DNA of 64,000 nt from Mytilus galloprovincialis (Eukaryota > Mollusca > Bivalvia > Mytilida > Mytilidae), in the NCBI RefSeq assembly GCF_965363235.1, contig NC_134844.1, forward strand, positions 51,518,872-51,582,871. The letters run 5' to 3'. A program made the translations under genes and the position numbers. Below are positions 23,668 to 33,956 of the stretch, one piece after another. Within the stretch, counting starts at the first letter, position 1, and each line of letters starts with the position of its first letter. Under the pieces are notes generated by a model. The model did not search any database. It worked only from the letters and a program-made list of their open reading frames with translations, and had not been told where the DNA came from.

Positions 23668-24846
23668 TTACCTGGATTCGTTTAAACAGGTATTATACTC
23701 ATAGCATGCACTAAACATCGCTTGTGGGACCTCTTCTGCCCTCAATACGCCTGTGCCTTTACAGTCCCAGTCCTGAAAAGCCCCAAACAGATTTTCTACA
23801 TCAAGTGTTCCAATGCTTCTTGCGTTGTATGACCCACCAGTGAACGTATATAACTGAGAACGACGATCTATAAGTAGCAGCAGTCCTTCAAATAAAATAA
23901 CTGGTATATCTTTTACATATCTGCCTTCAAGTGGGAAAACATCAAATCGGACACTTTTCAACAACCATTGTCTTAATTCCTGTTCGAACTCATGTCTCTG
24001 AGTGCACGATATGCCTGCTTCATCCTGTGCTCTGTACCAGTTTCTAAAAATCCGACAGAAATCTGCTTCAACTAAATATCCTGCATCTTTCATCGCCATT
24101 TCTACTTCAACACTAAATGTTTTAAGTGCACAGCCTACGTTTTGCTTATCCAAAAGGTCTTGAACCAAAACGAGACTCAAATTTGATCCATTTTCTTTTC
24201 CGTTTTTGGCTACTTCGATCCAAGCATCAGCTTTTATCCCGGCTTGAGGAATACCAGTTGAGCAAATCTTAGTTCGCATATTTGTGAGTAAATGCTCAGG
24301 ATCAAGAAATTCAAGAATATAAGATGACTCTTCCTGAAGAAACTTTGGCTGTGAGTACCAGAATGGTGGACACTGTGTTCCCGCGACTTTACATTCTAAA
24401 CTAAACGCAGAACTATTATTCCATTTATGTAGCTCTGTTGGGTATCTATAACATGCTAGTGATGCATTCAAAAATTGCTTTGGTAGTTTTGACTGTATAT
24501 AGGCTTTGACGATGGATTTCAGTTTCTTTGGCTGTTTGATGGTTTGTTTTTCTGTAATAATAGATCCATCACCAAAGGTTATTGGAAATGCATTGATCAA
24601 TTCAGCTTTTTTCATTGTTGATACAAATCGTATTCCTTGCTCTTTAAATTTGTCATTCAACGGCTTAAAGATGTGACGGAGTTCAACTTTTGTCAGTTTT
24701 GAAAGTGAGTTACCTGACTTTATCAATTGACGAAATTCTTCTTCAAACACATTTCTTTTCTTTTCTGACTGCTGAAAATTTTCATACATATTATAAATGT
24801 CCAATGCATTTAGTGTTGATTTATTTTTTCCTGCGTTCGCTTTCAT
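23668..24846 (-). pseudogene. C-terminal part of the transposon's long protein; putative transposase C-terminus
   Basis: 392 codons. Its ATG overlaps the upstream stop as ATGA (24846-24843), and this frame is closed only six codons upstream. Residues 1-60 are charged and helical-looking. Residues 285-375 carry the best conserved text, …SIGTLDVENLFGAFQDW, which resembles the (Q)D-x-x-E-N-x-F-G glutamate motif of P-element/THAP9-like transposases. E351 would be the third catalytic residue. That is a motif-level inference. The last codons (AATCCAGG|TAATTG) overlap a possible splice donor CAG|GTAATT, so the true C-terminus may lie in another exon. Alternatively the three parts are one protein separated by shifts. 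Confidence 0.6.
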
Positions 24847-25931
24847 CGGATCGTCACGTCTTCACCAACGTCTTCATCGGGGTCAATTTCGATGTTCACA
24901 TACGAAAAAGTATCACTGTGTTCATCTGAAGTGATGTCTCTTAGGGTTGCGTCTACTGTTTGTAAAACTGCTGTCATCACTGTTTCTGATAAGTCATCAT
25001 TATGAAGTAATTCTCGTATTTTGTTCTGAGATGGATGAAGAAGTTTTCTCCAGTGAGTGGGCGTTTCGAAAACACGTGGAACACCCTTTTGTCTTCCAAC
25101 AACCAATGGTCCATCAAAACAATTTCCCCCATCAAGTGAAAAAGTAACATCAACAGCTGAAATCACATCTTCAAATGTATGAAGACCCTGTAAAATTCCT
25201 GTCTGAGCAATTTCCTTGACAATACTTGGTTTCTTTGTGGCACAAGCAAATGACCATACGTCTTTGGAAAGTTGTAACATTGTAAGAGGTTCTTCATTTT
25301 CTCCCCTAGTTGCCAATTTTGCAAACGCTCCGTCAAAGCACTGAGCTACTATATTCAACCCATATTGGCGACATGCCTTTCTAACTGCGCATAATATATT
25401 TGATGCTTGCTGAGTGGTAAAACTATATCCTGTAAACCCATATGCAACTGGACAAGAATGAGGAACTTCAGGTTTGTAGACTCTTTCTACGTCGGATAAC
25501 ATTACAACAAAAACTTGTTTCGCCAGGTCTCTACATAATGAATACGATGACAAATTGCTCTTTTCACAACTGAAAACAACTTGTTCAAAATATTCAGTCG
25601 ACACTGTATCTCTATGCGTAACGTTTCCGTCATGTGACATAAAGAAGTCATCGACAGTGTTGATATCTACATCTGAATGCTCGCAAGGTATTCCACGATA
25701 TGATTGTACTTCACAAATAAATTTGCAATGGGTTTGCGTAAACTCGGCAATCTGTTGCTTTAACTCTTTCAATTTAGGATGCAAAGATGTAGGCCGCTTT
25801 GGTAACCCTCCACCATATAATTCGGTTAGAATTGACCACATGAAATCCCAGAGTGCATTTGAAAAAGATACCTCTATAACGCTTGTTGTTTCTGGTAACC
25901 AGCATACTAATAGTCCCGTTTTGACCTTCAT
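24843..25931 (-). pseudogene. Middle part of the transposon's long protein: end of the YqaJ domain and putative RNase H-like region
   Basis: 362 codons. The start (KTGLLVCWLPETTSVIEV) continues a YqaJ-type nuclease fold from the neighbouring frame, so translation here requires a +1 shift near GGTCAAAACGGG (about 25915-25930). Residues 140-170 contain VMLSDVER…PVAYGFTGYS, and residues 190-202 contain GLNIVAQCFDGAF. D147 and D200 fit the first two acids of a P-like DDE transposase, with E351 in the following part as the third. The ~500-residue separation between D200 and that E is long but compatible with an inserted domain. The frame ends TIR-stop in ATGA. Transposase identity is inferred; a structure prediction would settle it. 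Confidence 0.6.
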
Positions 25932-27507
25932 AACATAACATTTCCATTAGAACTTGTAGAACATATCTCTGAGGTGGTTTATAATATGGATTAGTTGAAC
26001 ACCCCATGAAATCAGTTTTACAAGGACACTTTATTTCAATAGCTATCTGTGGTTTTGAATTGATACGGAGACTTCCATCTGGACTGACAACACACAAAGT
26101 TTTACTGTCTTGTTCTATGATATAGCAGCCTTCTTCAAAAAAAGTTAAAGATGGATAATAAGTCGGCATAATGATATGTACCAAAGTTGCCAAAGTATTT
26201 ATATCATTATCACATCCATAATTCATCCTAGATTTTACTTCATCCGAGGGCTCTAACTTTGGTTTACCACGAAGAACCTCATCAAAATGACGTTGTTGGG
26301 ATTTCAAAGTGTCTAATCCAATGGTAGCATAAACTGTACTTCCTGTTACTCGAGCCTCTGTACGTATATCCATCCAATCCTGTGTTCGCTGTTTGACAAA
26401 ATTACAGTAATGAGTTTTAGGTATATTGTAAGTTTCTTTCATGCTTTTAGTCATTCCAACTAGACATTTGTAGTTTGCTTGAACTGACAGATCAACTAAT
26501 GATAACATAGGTTTTTGAAATCCATTACATACTGCACCAATCTGTAATAGTCGTGTCGTAGACGTTTGTATGAGGGTGAGAGTTGTTTCTATCTCGTAGA
26601 GTGATGTTTGGACGATGCTAAATACAAACGCCATCTTAGAATCCTTCCATTTTGGACCAGCCTCATTTTTTAACTTTTCTAAAGCATACTGACGTTTCTT
26701 TTTGAGTTGCCGTAGGTCTTTCTGTCTACCACTCATGCTAAATACCACATTTTTCAAGCCTTCAACAACACAATTTGGGTTACCGTCATTTAAAACATTG
26801 TCTTTTAGCAAAGTCCGAATAGATGTCAAATCAGTTAATTCATTACTAAGTCGTCCTTTTCGATCAGAAAACGATGGCGAGTTTTCAAAGCCAAAACAAT
26901 CCACATCCCCAAACTTTCCTCCTGGGTTCAGTTTTTTCAGGTCTATACTCAATTTATATGGATTATTAGGGTGTTTTCGTTTCCTGGCTATTGTTTGTAT
27001 AAGCGGTAACATAATACCTGGTTGTTTAGAACACTCTTTTATATCAAAATCGACAGAATCAAGACTTTCTTTACTGGGAACAACGAAATTAACTTCTGCC
27101 AAAGATGTATCATACTGTCCTCGTTCAATTTGATTCGATAAAATCTGACCTTTATTTTTCAATCCTGACATGAATCTTAAACATTTTCCCTTAAATAACT
27201 GCTTTCCAGTCCTCCAAAACCGTCTAACTACTACTTCATTGTATCGCATTGCACATGCATTTTCAGTAGTGAACCAGGTAACAATATCAATAAATAGTTG
27301 ATATGATATGTTGTTTAAAGGAAGACGTTTGTTGGCAAGGCATCTGAAAAGAAACGTCCAAGCGGCAAGCTGGTTATTGTCATATAGATATCGAATTGCC
27401 AACGGGAAAAAGTCTTTGATGTCAAATAAAACCTGCTTTTCCCTGTCTACAAGTTCTTCAGTGTTTATTATAAATGCATCTTCTGTTTGACAACATTTTT
27501 CTTTCAT
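25930..27507 (-). pseudogene. YqaJ / lambda-exonuclease-like nuclease part of the transposon's long protein
   Basis: Residues 85-145 form a conserved block (FWRTGKQLFKGK, RFMSG, VNFVVPS). Residues 370-525 are a YqaJ-like nuclease: QRTQDWMDIRTEARVTGST (373-391), YGCDNDINTLATL (430-442, with Asp435 where Glu is usual), VVSPDGSL with D477, IEIKCP with E491 and K493, and PPQRYVLQVLMEML. These match the R…W…R…TGS / PDG / ExK / Q-rich helix order of the lambda-exonuclease superfamily. It should degrade or process DNA ends. It shares one reading frame with the zinc-finger segment upstream, separated only by TAA at 27568-27570 and 20 codons. The frame leaves the homologous path near 25925. Confidence 0.8.
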
Positions 27508-27567
27508 GGTATCTGACTTGGTTGTATCTATGGTCTGAGGCTGCTCAATTATATTTTTATTCCTTTT

Positions 27568-27840
27568 TTAAAGTTTTTTATTAGGTTTACAGTTGATATC
27601 TTCTAAGTTCGGGACAATAGAAACTGTACGTTTGTCTTTGTTTGGAATTATTATTTTTCCATTTAAGTATTCATTTGCAGGCGTTATTGGGAATCGGATC
27701 GGATTCAGTTGTGTTTTTGAATGTTTTTTTCTTTTAAGATATGATATTTCCTTGTCTTTGTGAATATTAACAGCATGACCTATGATAGATTCAAATAGTT
27801 CGGTAGAATATACACAGTAGCCACATTTGAACTCCGCCAT
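27568..27840 (-). pseudogene. N-terminal C2H2-like finger segment of the transposon's long protein
   Basis: ATG at 27840-27838 lies 10 bases inside an exon that opens after TTATTTTCAG (acceptor ending at 27851). Residues 3-24 contain FKCGYC…GHAVNIH, one C2H2-type finger, then a basic stretch (YLKRKKHSK). It ends at TAA 27568-27570 in the run CTTTAAAAAAGG. The downstream nuclease ORF is in exactly the same frame with no other stop between, so a single substitution explains the separation. Confidence 0.7.
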
Positions 27841-27850
27841 AGCATCAGCA

Positions 27851-28467
27851 CTGAAAATAAAATTACTCAGTATAACCATATGATCGAAATAAAAGCTTGC
27901 TAACAGTTAAGACTGACGATAGAGTAAAACAACACTTTTCGAAATGATAAGTAAAAAGCGTTTATTCTGTTACGGGTGTGAAATTTTACTAATATTTTGC
28001 TTTGTTATTAAACTTGTCATGAACCACATTTGAGAATTAAGTTTCCGGTTTTCTTAACATACGTTGTGACTTGTTGTCGTATTTATTTTATATGATAACA
28101 CTATAGCAATTATATTAGAAAAATATAGCATTCATTATTTTTTGATATTAGAAAATAATCGCTGTGATATTAGACAAATATAGCATTGATATTATAAAAT
28201 ATAGCAGAATTATGGAATTATAGGTGATTTTGTGTAAGATAACAATTGAAATCATCAAATTTGCATTCCACTAATTTTGTAACATGATGTTAACTGATAA
28301 TACACTCTACAAATAATAAATCGTGCATTTATTTCTCATTTATTCAACATATCGATGTTCTTGTATTAATACAACTTGCTTGTTGTTATATTACACAATT
28401 TATGAAAAATATACGGTTGTCGTGTTTAATTCTACTCTGTTTGAAGAATAATAGACCATTACTTACC
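27851..28467 (-). other. Predicted intron of the long gene, with subterminal repeats
   Basis: Minus-strand donor CTCG|GTAAGT at 28468/28467 and acceptor TTTATTTTCAG at 27851. The 5' exon (28468 outward) is short and probably untranslated. The part at 28105-28205 carries about five looser copies of the terminal motif (e.g. GATATTAGACAAATATAGCA). Confidence 0.55.
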
Positions 28468-28529
28468 GAGAAATCTTCGTTCCTTCATAAAAATGTAAAC
28501 ATTCGTCTGAGATTTCCCACAATGCAACT

Positions 28530-28599
28530 CGTTGATATAAGACAATATCGCTCTTTAATATAAGAAAAGTTTTTATCGACTCGCTTCTTCCATAGACTG
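28530..28599 (-). repeat. Right terminal inverted repeat of the 6.5-kb transposon
   Basis: Complement of the left end. It is followed immediately by the duplicated GGAGT and the resumed host repeat (tatgcccctttataaac). Confidence 0.9.
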
Positions 28600-29021
28600 G
28601 GAGTTATGCCCCTTTATAAACATTAAACATTATTCAGACTGATTTTTTTCTAAACGCCTTCAGATATTGGACTGATGTTTGGTATGTGAGTCTACTATGA
28701 TGGGTTTCAGATCGATTTAACGTTTCCTTCTGCTCTGGTGATTTTTGCCGAAATTAGCGAAAGCAAATTTACAGTTTGTAACTATTAGACACACCATGAG
28801 GTTGTTAGATTAATCCCGAGTTGGTGTATCTAATTTATACCCAATTTTTATGATCAATGTAAAGGATAGATTTCTATAAATCATGAGAGGGCCGGTCTTT
28901 CAGCATTTTTGTCCTTATTTTATTAGAAAATATTATAAATGCAGGGTATCCGATTACATTTAAAGACATGTTGTTGTCAATAGTATAATAATGACATAAA
29001 AAATCATAACATTATGATATA
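28600..29021 (+). repeat. Host repeat remainder and dispersed repeat preceding family A copy 2
   Basis: 28600-28640 completes the host unit interrupted at 22097. 28660-28780 holds 'ggactgatgtttggtatgtg'. 28785-29021 is a direct paralog of 12140-12420. No coding sequence. Confidence 0.65.
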
Positions 29022-29789
29022 CAGTGGAGATCAGTTCTAAACTCTCATAAATTCTGTCAGAATCTGTCAGGAGAACTGTTCTAGAACAGTATGTAGAACT
29101 GTCAGCCTGACACCTTTTAGTCAGTTCTAGGTTAGAACTGTTCTAGCTAGAACTGATTTGGTCAGTTCTACTTAGAACTGATTTGGACAGTTCTAGCTAG
29201 AACTGATCCTGACAGTTCTACCCTAGAACTGATCCTGACAGTTCTAGCTAGAACTGACCAAATCTTTGGTCAGTTCTACCTCTAGAACAGTTCTACGGTT
29301 AGAATTGATTTCAAATTCTACGGCTAGAATTGATTTATAAATTCTACGGCCAGAATTAATTTATAAATTCTACGGCTAAAATTGATTTATAAATTCTACG
29401 GCTAGAATTGATTTATAAGTTTTAAGAAATATTTGTCTTATTATAAAGGCTTTGGCAAAATAGCGATTAATATTATATAGAGTTTTGCTATTTGCCGGTT
29501 TTATCTCAGATTTATAATCAATCGGCAAGAGAACATGTTTAACCCCGCCATATTCTGCATGTATGTGCCTGTTCCAAGTCAGGAGCCTGTAATTCAGTGA
29601 TTTTCTTTTGTTGATGTGTAACAGAAAATATTTGTTTTTCTTTCATTTTTTGTACATAAATCAGGCCGTTAATTAGTATTATGGGGGGGGGAGGGTATTA
29701 TTTGAATTGTTTTACATTTGTTATTCTGGGAGTCAGGATGGCTCGTTATCACATAACAAAATTATCTGACCTCATTAAACAAATGTAAT

Positions 29790-31480
29790 ATCTGTTTACG
29801 AGTAGTTTTCATACCTCGGACGGACCTGTTTAACAAAAATCTTTTGACCACATAAATCTTAACTGACATTATTTCCTCTTTCTTTCTGCAAATCTATATA
29901 GCTGCACAGTACTTCAGTTTTAATTTTAGGTCAAGAGGGACTGTACTATACAAGTTACAGCAATATTGGAAAACAATTTTGTTCGCATCAATTTATAGTG
30001 CCAGCATGCAGGGGCAGATCCAGCCATTTTAAAAAGGGGGGGGGGGTTCCAACTATATGTTCCCATTCAAATGCATTGATCGTCGAAAAAAAGGGGGTTC
30101 CAACTCCTGACCCCCCCCCCCCTTGATCTGCCAATGAGCATGTCCTCTTTTTATTCAAAATATTGAATTATAAACAAATATCAGTAGTTTTCATACTTCA
30201 GACTGAGTCGTATAATAAAATCTTTTGACCGCATCAACCAAAACTTACCATATTTGCTTTTTTTTTTATGTAAATCTAAATAGCTGCACAGTAGTTCAGT
30301 TATAATTTTAGGTCAAGAGGGACTGTAGTATATAAATAACTACAATATTGGAAATCAATGACCTTGACGCATCAATTGAGAGTGCCAGCATTTCCTATTT
30401 TTATTCAAAATATCGCATCAGAAACAAATATCAGTAGTTTTCATACCTCAGACTGACAGTAACATGTAATCATGTAACAAAATTATTTGTCTGCATCAAT
30501 CAAAACTGACCATATTTGACAGCATCAACCAAAACTGACCATATTTGACCGCATCAACCAAAACTGACCATATTTGACCGCATCAACCAAAACTGACCAT
30601 ATTTGCTCTTTTTTTATGTAACTCTTATAGTCGCATAGTAAATCTGTAATATTTTCATGTAAGGATGGATTGTAAAATCATGAAGATACAAATGATAGAA
30701 ATATTGGAACACAATGCTACCTAATTTCATTTGCATCAATTTAGAATGCCAGCATGTCCTCTTTTTATTCAAAATATTGCATCATAAACAAATATCAGTA
30801 GTTTTCATACCTCAGACTGACTGGTATAACAAAATAATGTGTCCGTATCAACCAAAACTGACCATATTTGCACTTTATTATGTACATGATGTCAATCTTA
30901 ATAGCCGCAAAGTAAATCACGTATATTTTTATATCAGGATGGATTGTTTAATATAAATGAAAGCAATATTGGAAAATAAAATTATGCTCACATCAGTTTA
31001 TAGTGCCAGCATGTCCCCTTTTTCATCAAAATTTTGAATCGTAAACTAATTTCAGTAGTTTTGATATCTCAGACTGACTCATGAATATAACAAAATTATT
31101 TGTCCGCATCAACCAAAACTGACCATATTTGACCATGTTGACAGCATCAACCAAAACTGACCATATGTGACAGCATCAACCAAAACTGCATGACCATAAT
31201 TGCACTTTGTTATGTAAATAATATATATATAGCCGCATACTAAATCACTTATAGTAATACATATTACGATGGATTGTATAATTCAAATGACAGCAATATC
31301 AATGAATATTGGAACACATTGGCTACAAAAAAATTTCCACATCAATTAAGAATATCAGCAAGTCCTCTTTTTATTCAAAATATTGAATTATAAACAAATT
31401 TCAGTTGTTTCGATATATCAGACTGAGTAAGAGTTGTTTTAACAAAATTATTTGACCGCATCAACCAAAACTGAACTTAT
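29790..31480 (-). repeat. Diverged 260-bp satellite units plus 'accaaaactgaccatatttg' short repeats
   Basis: 'tatcagtagttttcatac' or close variants recur at about 29806, 30178, 30428, 30795, 31046 and 31400. 'gcatcaaccaaaactgacca' is repeated back to back at 30520-30600 and 31105-31190. These are the reverse complement of the array at 18000-20010 but are less regular. Confidence 0.8.
30009..30136 (+). mobile_element. GGCGGATCC-type miniature inverted-repeat element
   Basis: CAGGGGCAGATCCAG … GATCTGCCAATG, with AGCATG on both sides (30003-30008 and 30137-30142). The satellite unit elsewhere reads gccagcatgtcc without the insert, giving an empty site. G-run and C-run interior, non-coding. Confidence 0.75.
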
Positions 31481-31542
31481 TTACACTTTATCATGTAAAT
31501 ATGCATGTACATTGTGTAGGGCCTCATTGTAAACATGGTAAA

Positions 31543-31689
31543 CATAGGCGGATCCAGGGGGGCCCCCCCTTTCATGGGAAATAATTGGTTGATTATATAG
31601 GGAATCATTGAAGCATGACTGTAGCGGGCCCCCCTTAGGCCAGTCAGCGGGCCCCCACCCCCTTAGGAAAAGTTCTGGATCCGCCACTG
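31543..31689 (+). mobile_element. GGCGGATCC-type miniature inverted-repeat element
   Basis: CATAGGCGGATCCAG … CTGGATCCGCCACTG, 147 bp, flanked by GTAAA at 31538-31542 and 31690-31694. The flanking identity can be stretched to TGGTAAAC if the termini are trimmed. Non-coding. The ORF overlapping it is spurious. Confidence 0.75.
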
Positions 31690-32027
31690 GTAAACCAATA
31701 TTATTTCTATGTGAGCGAGGACGGTTCGTATGATAAAAATGACACCAACTTTGAAACACAATACACCTTATCGCTAATCCTGGCTGACCCGGCCTCTTGA
31801 ACTTTTGAAGCATACAACAATGACTTTTCCATTCATGTGGCGTCAGATATTTTGCTTTATGACGTCAAAATTATACGGGAACCTGTGTGATATCCAGTAA
31901 TGGCAGACAAATAGCGACAAGGTGTATTTATACCATATCTAAGAATTTAGCGCGCCGTTACTTCCTCTCTGTATCTAATAATGAACCGTCATTAAACATG
32001 CTAAAGTGACTTTTTAACATGGTTTTT

Positions 32028-32245
32028 TTTTCTGTGCAAACTTTTTTTTTCGCCTGCGGCGAAAAACAATCTATTTTTTTCGCGACAAGTCGAAAACAAT
32101 TTTTTTCTTTTCAATTTTAGCATTACATATAGTGGCAGCTGAGGGTGAAACAAACATTTTTTTTTCTCAGAATCAAAAACAAATTATTTTTTTTCTCCAA
32201 AAACTGGAAACAAACTTTTTTTTCCAAAAAAAACCATATATTAAT
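32028..32245. repeat. T-rich 'caaactttttttt' low-complexity repeat
   Basis: Alternating T-runs and 'gaaaacaa' or 'gaaacaaa' words over 200 bp. It lies between the satellite and the right terminus of family A copy 2. Confidence 0.6.
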
Positions 32246-32599
32246 GATTTAGTCAGTTCTACCTAGAACTGATTCTGACAGTTCGACTTAGAGCAGTTCT
32301 AGGGTAGAACTGTTCTAGGTAGAACTGTTCTAGGACAGGTTAGAACAGTTCTATGACAGAATATTCTGACAGTTCTAATGAGAGGTTAGAAGTGATCTCC
32401 ACTGTATACAATACATTATTCAAAACAAAAGTGATTTTGTCATAGTCTGGTTAAGTTTAACATGACGGTGCTAAGTGTTTTTTATGACAATCAATGCCAA
32501 AATGTAAACATTGGGATATTTTGTAAAAGGAACTTTTGACCATAAATTCAAGTTGGGAAATATCTTTGTATATAGGTAATATGTTAGTACATCAAAATT

Positions 32600-33600
32600 T
32601 GTATCTTATATCTATACTATTAAACGAGAAGACCTCATTTTGTGTGTCGCTTCTCTTCTTTCAACAATAAATTAATCATCATGCCTCTGTGTCCTATAGG
32701 TACAGTGCATAGTCACATTTGTCATCCATTCATATGATTATTCAGATTGAGTTATTTTGGGAGAAAAACGAGAAAAAAAAGCATCCGGATATTGTTTCGT
32801 CATTGGACGAAATTTTAAGTCAGATTAGACTTCCGGTTTGCGTTTTTCTGTATACTTGGATCATACATATACTACGAATATTTTCTATCTGCTATTATTT
32901 TCAAGTTTACTATCCACGGCGGTCACAGAGTTTATTAAATAGAGAGGGTCTGAAAAAAATGTGAATTTTGGGGAAAAAAAGGAGGAGTCGGGCTAGAAAA
33001 ACAGTTGTCCTGTCCCAAAATACCTATGACTTTTGATACCTTTTCTGAAATTCTCCAGTCATTAAATCTTTTACAAAAATTCATTGATCACAAAAATAAG
33101 AAGATGTGGTATGATTGCCAATAAGACAGCTCTCCACAAGAGACCAAGATGACACAGGAATTAACACTTTTAGGTCACCGTACGGCCTTCAACAATGAGC
33201 AAAGCCCATACTGCATAGTCAGCTAAAAAAGGCCCCGAAATGACAATGTAAAACAATTCAAACGAAAAAAACAAACGGCCTTATTTATGTACAAAAAATG
33301 AACGAAAAACAAATATGTAACTCATAAACAAAAGACAACCACTGAATTACAGGCTCCTGACTAGAATGTTCATAATATTATTATACTAAATGTATGTTCA
33401 TAATGAAATTAATAGAAAACAAAAAAAAATGGAATATTTGGAAATAAAGGAGGAGGGATAAAGAAAAATACATTTTCCTGTCCCCAAGTACCTTTGACTT
33501 TTGATACTTTTCCTGAAATTCTCAAGTCATTAAATCTTTTACAAAATTCTTCCTACAACATTTTACATACTTTCAACCACGCTCTGAATGCCCGCGAAAT
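32600..33600 (+). repeat. Dispersed repeat interrupted by another repeat
   Basis: Starts 'ctatactattaaacgagaag' and ends 'tgcccgcgaaatcgagggtg'. 32960-33085 and 33430-33560 are near-duplicates (cctgtccc.aa.tacct..gacttttgata, cagtcattaaatcttttac). Between them sits the 33092-33362 repeat. No gene is seen. The ORF at 32719-32964 is part of the repeat. Confidence 0.6.
33092..33362 (+). repeat. Common mytilid dispersed repeat ('tggtatgattgccaataaga')
   Basis: Contains 'gtggtatgattgccaata', 'ccgtacggccttcaacaatg', 'tgcatagtcagctaaaaaag' and 'attacaggctcctgact'. This is the most complete copy here. Partial copies lie at 34840-35068 and 41405-41830 (reversed), and at 36035-36235, 36893-37045, 48590-48660, 49556-49650 and 54945-55100. 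Confidence 0.75.
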
Positions 33601-33956
33601 CGAGGGTGTGTTCTAGTAATGATTTGACACAGAACAATGCTTGTGTATGTCAAACTTTAAAAGTTGCTGTTTGGTTTCTCGTGCATAAAACACATTCTTT
33701 TCTTACTGTCTGTTACAAATGTACATCACATATATCTTTGTGATATAAAACGGCCGTCAATTATTCCGAAAAATACCTACTTTTGTACACAATTCAAAAT
33801 TACTAAAAAAAAATCCTTTGTCATGGGTTGGATCATTCGTGTCATGGTTTAGTTCATATTTGGTAATGTTCGACATGGTTCAGATATGTGATTCCTGTCG
33901 TGCATAATGAAGAGTAACGAAAAAAAAAAAAATAAACAGTCATTGTACAAAAATCG

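Larger units (their letters stand above)
22097..28599. mobile_element. 6.5-kb DNA transposon encoding a YqaJ-nuclease/DDE-like protein and a zinc-finger protein
   Basis: Both ends are CAGTCTATGGAAGAAGCG and its complement, continuing as ~70-bp inverted repeats with few mismatches. GGAGT occurs exactly at 22092-22096 and 28600-28604, a 5-bp target duplication inside a known repeat unit, which gives an empty site by comparison. Two genes converge: a C2H2 protein on + (22896-23401) and a long gene on - (27840-23668). Each seems to begin with a short exon beside its terminus, ending in a strong donor (AAG|GTAAGA at 22396/22397; CG|GTAAGT at 28468/28467), with an acceptor at 22892 and 27851. The superfamily is not assigned. 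Both genes are broken, so this copy is probably not autonomous now. Confidence 0.85.
29022..32404 (-). mobile_element. Family A inverted-repeat element, copy 2, inverted relative to copy 1
   Basis: Runs from CAGTGGAGATCAGTTCTAA (29022) to GAGATCTCCACTG (ends 32404), both ends abutting TA (TATA). Its left end matches the complement of 20455-20876 and its right end matches the complement of 16690-16850. Its interior holds diverged 260-bp units (29790-31480) and a 32028-32240 block of 'caaactttttttt' repeats. There is no intact ORF, so it is non-autonomous. Confidence 0.8.

Noticed and set aside
26702..27133. 143-codon forward ORF inside the nuclease gene, and similar ones at 25555-25938
   Set aside because: Antisense shadows of the minus-strand coding sequence, without domain signals.
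16690..32404. A single 15.7-kb composite transposon with family A arms as its inverted ends, carrying the nuclease genes
   Set aside because: The host tandem repeat is continuous across the left arm (…cctaaata/ta + gctttattacg…), the nuclease element has its own termini and GGAGT duplication, and each family A copy has its own TA flanks. Nested independent insertions explain the order.
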